6,591 nucleotides of DNA. Source: Candidatus Zixiibacteriota bacterium. GTDB lineage: Bacteria; Zixibacteria; MSB-5A5; GN15; FEB-12. Of this stretch, positions 6,047 through 6,591 are shown in pieces. How positions within the stretch are numbered: the first letter of the stretch is position 1; each line of letters opens with the position of its first letter. The stretch spans positions 1 to 6,591 of the forward strand of contig JAOZPL010000111.1 in assembly GCA_029932795.1 (NCBI GenBank), read 5' to 3'. The position numbers and the translations under genes are program-made. Under the pieces are notes generated by a model that searched no databases, had not been told where the DNA came from, and worked only from the letters and a program-made list of their open reading frames with translations.

Positions 6047-6108
6047 CACAAAACCTATTGCCGCTTAGAAATTCCGGACCATGCTGGCTTCCGAATGACA
6101 AAGCTGGC

Positions 6109-6291
6109 TCAAGACACCCGCACGGAACTCCTGTTCTCCACTTTCGGGTTAATCAACCCGTACCTTCCCTGAAGGATCTTTCCGACAACCTCAACAAACT
6201 TGTTGGGAGTTAGAACCTGCAATCCATACAGATGCCAGCAATCCTTATCTCCCAAGACGGCAAATTGTTCGGCCTCTTTTCTTTTAGGCAT
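6109..6291 (-). CDS. Hypothetical 60-residue protein
   Basis: I do not recognise this family. The ATG at 6291-6289 was chosen because AGGGAG lies 6 nt upstream; an in-frame ATG ten codons earlier (6321) has no such site. The product begins with a basic stretch (MPKRKEAEQ), is soluble, has one cysteine (Cys18) in DKDCWHLYG (15-23), and a middle segment TPNKFVEVVGKILQGRYG (28-45) that looks helical and partly amphipathic. It has no signal peptide or membrane segment. It lies between a sigma-like gene, 203 nt upstream on the same strand, and a strong terminator, and has its own promoter-like sequences, so it may be a separate transcript. A small regulatory or DNA-binding protein is imaginable from the charge and size, but nothing in the sequence proves it. 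Confidence 0.6.
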   Translation of the reverse strand: MPKRKEAEQFAVLGDKDCWHLYGLQVLTPNKFVEVVGKILQGRYGLINPKVENRSSVRVS

Positions 6292-6305
6292 GACTAACTC
6301 CCTAT

Positions 6306-6323
6306 TTCCAACTACTTCCAACT
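6306..6323 (-). repeat. Tandem AGTTGGAA repeat in the leader of the small ORF
   Basis: The 8-mer AGTTGGAA occurs twice on the minus strand (6323-6316 and 6313-6306), one helical turn (10 nt) apart, between the -10 candidate and the ribosome binding site. With the AGGGAG site this gives three GGA triplets in the leader RNA. It could be an operator or an RNA-binding site; chance is also possible. Confidence 0.35.
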
Positions 6324-6337
6324 CTCGTTAGTTACCA

Positions 6338-6369
6338 ATTATATACACAGGCAGCAGTGAAATAGGGAC
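6338..6369 (-). promoter_or_regulatory. Promoter-like element proximal to the 60-residue ORF
   Basis: On the minus strand GTCCCTATT is followed by 17 nt and a perfect TATAAT (6343-6338). Transcription would start near 6331, about 40 nt before the ATG. The upstream box is unlike TTGACA, so either the site is weak or another sigma factor is used. A similar element lies at 6451-6480. Confidence 0.35.
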
Positions 6370-6403
6370 GCCTGCACTTTACTCCACCACCTCCTCTCAG
6401 ATT

Positions 6404-6416
6404 TAAGGTCACCTTA
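6404..6416. repeat. Interrupted palindrome TAAGGT-C-ACCTTA
   Basis: Six-base arms around one central base lie between the two promoter-like elements. Its form suits a dimeric regulator site; there is no U-tract and the one-base centre cannot form an RNA hairpin. No known operator is claimed. Confidence 0.3.
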
Positions 6417-6450
6417 CTTGTTATCGCAAAGTGCTAACGGATGCGGGGTT

Positions 6451-6480
6451 ATTATACAATTCACCCTTCATTAATAGGAC
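6451..6480 (-). promoter_or_regulatory. Distal promoter-like element after the sigma-like gene
   Basis: On the minus strand GTCCTATT is followed by 16 nt and a perfect TATAAT (6456-6451), starting 14 nt past the stop of the sigma-like gene. It repeats the architecture of the element at 6338-6369. It would give a leader of about 150 nt before the small ORF. Confidence 0.3.
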
Positions 6481-6494
6481 ATAATACATACACC

Positions 6495-6591
6495 TCAGGC
6501 TACCAACAATCGTCGTAACTTCTTGATAGCACGATGCTTATAAATATTCACCACCTGTTGGGTCACACCCAGATAGCAGGCTATTTCACGT
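6495..6591 (-). CDS. Partial sigma-70 region 4-like HTH protein (C-terminal end)
   Basis: Only the last 31 codons and the TGA lie in the window; the gene continues beyond the right edge. The visible end reads REIACYLGVTQQVV, a turn-containing helix pair, then NIYKHRAIKKLRRLL and a stop two residues later. REIA-x-x-LGVT is the first part of a helix-turn-helix, and the recognition helix followed by RAIKKLRRLL is the typical end of sigma-70 region 4.2, which reads the -35 box. ECF or other sigma-70-type factors, or a LuxR-type or phage-like regulator, could share this ending, so the class is less certain than the HTH itself. The small ORF and two promoter-like elements lie directly downstream on the same strand. 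Confidence 0.72.
   Translation of the reverse strand, partial: REIACYLGVTQQVVNIYKHRAIKKLRRLLVA

Noticed and set aside
6340..6395. Strong AGGAGGTGG (minus strand, 6395-6387) as the start signal of another small gene
   Set aside because: The nearest GTG codons stop within three codons or give a 12-codon frame at a poor 12-nt spacing. It may be chance.

Overview
The window reads as part of a diderm (Gram-negative-type) bacterial chromosome of moderate GC content. It carries an outer-membrane secretin and the inner-membrane platform of a type IV pilus / type II secretion-like machine, so an outer membrane is implied. No gene identifies the species. The mixture of traits (MSHA-like gene order, a PilM-PilN fusion, a GspG-like pilin) would fit a deltaproteobacterial-type lineage or one of the less-studied diderm phyla, but this is inference.

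Left block, + strand, about 89-4928: a tight six-gene cluster. Two class III-signal pilins/pseudopilins come first. They are followed by a PilM-PilN (GspL/MshI-like) fusion, a PilO/GspM/MshJ-like protein, a membrane-anchored PilP/GspC/MshK-like protein and a compact secretin (PilQ/MshL/GspD-like). Spacings are 12 nt, 15 nt, a 4-nt overlap, a 4-nt overlap and 3 nt, so this looks like one transcription unit. The order after the pilins matches the I-J-K-L order of MSHA pilus loci. The motor ATPases, the PilC/GspF platform protein and the prepilin peptidase are not in the window.

Middle block, - strand, 4925-5877: a membrane-anchored, probably periplasmic rhodanese-domain protein overlaps by 16 nt a MauE/DoxX-type four-helix membrane protein carrying a DCGC motif. 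Together they look like a small envelope thiol/sulfur redox module. The MauE-like gene converges on the secretin gene, and the two stop codons interlock in one CTAG palindrome.

Right block, - strand, about 5878-6591: from the right edge come the last 31 codons of a sigma-70 region 4-like (or other HTH) regulator, a 203-nt gap with two similar promoter-like elements and an interrupted palindrome, an unrecognised 60-residue ORF with a good ribosome binding site, and a strong intrinsic terminator. A 231-nt spacer with long A-tracts precedes the rhodanese gene. No RNA gene, CRISPR array, insertion sequence or attachment site was found. The least explained part is the small ORF and its leader beside the sigma-like gene. 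The most informative protein-level features are the PilM-PilN fusion with a decayed nucleotide site and the rhodanese-MauE pair.
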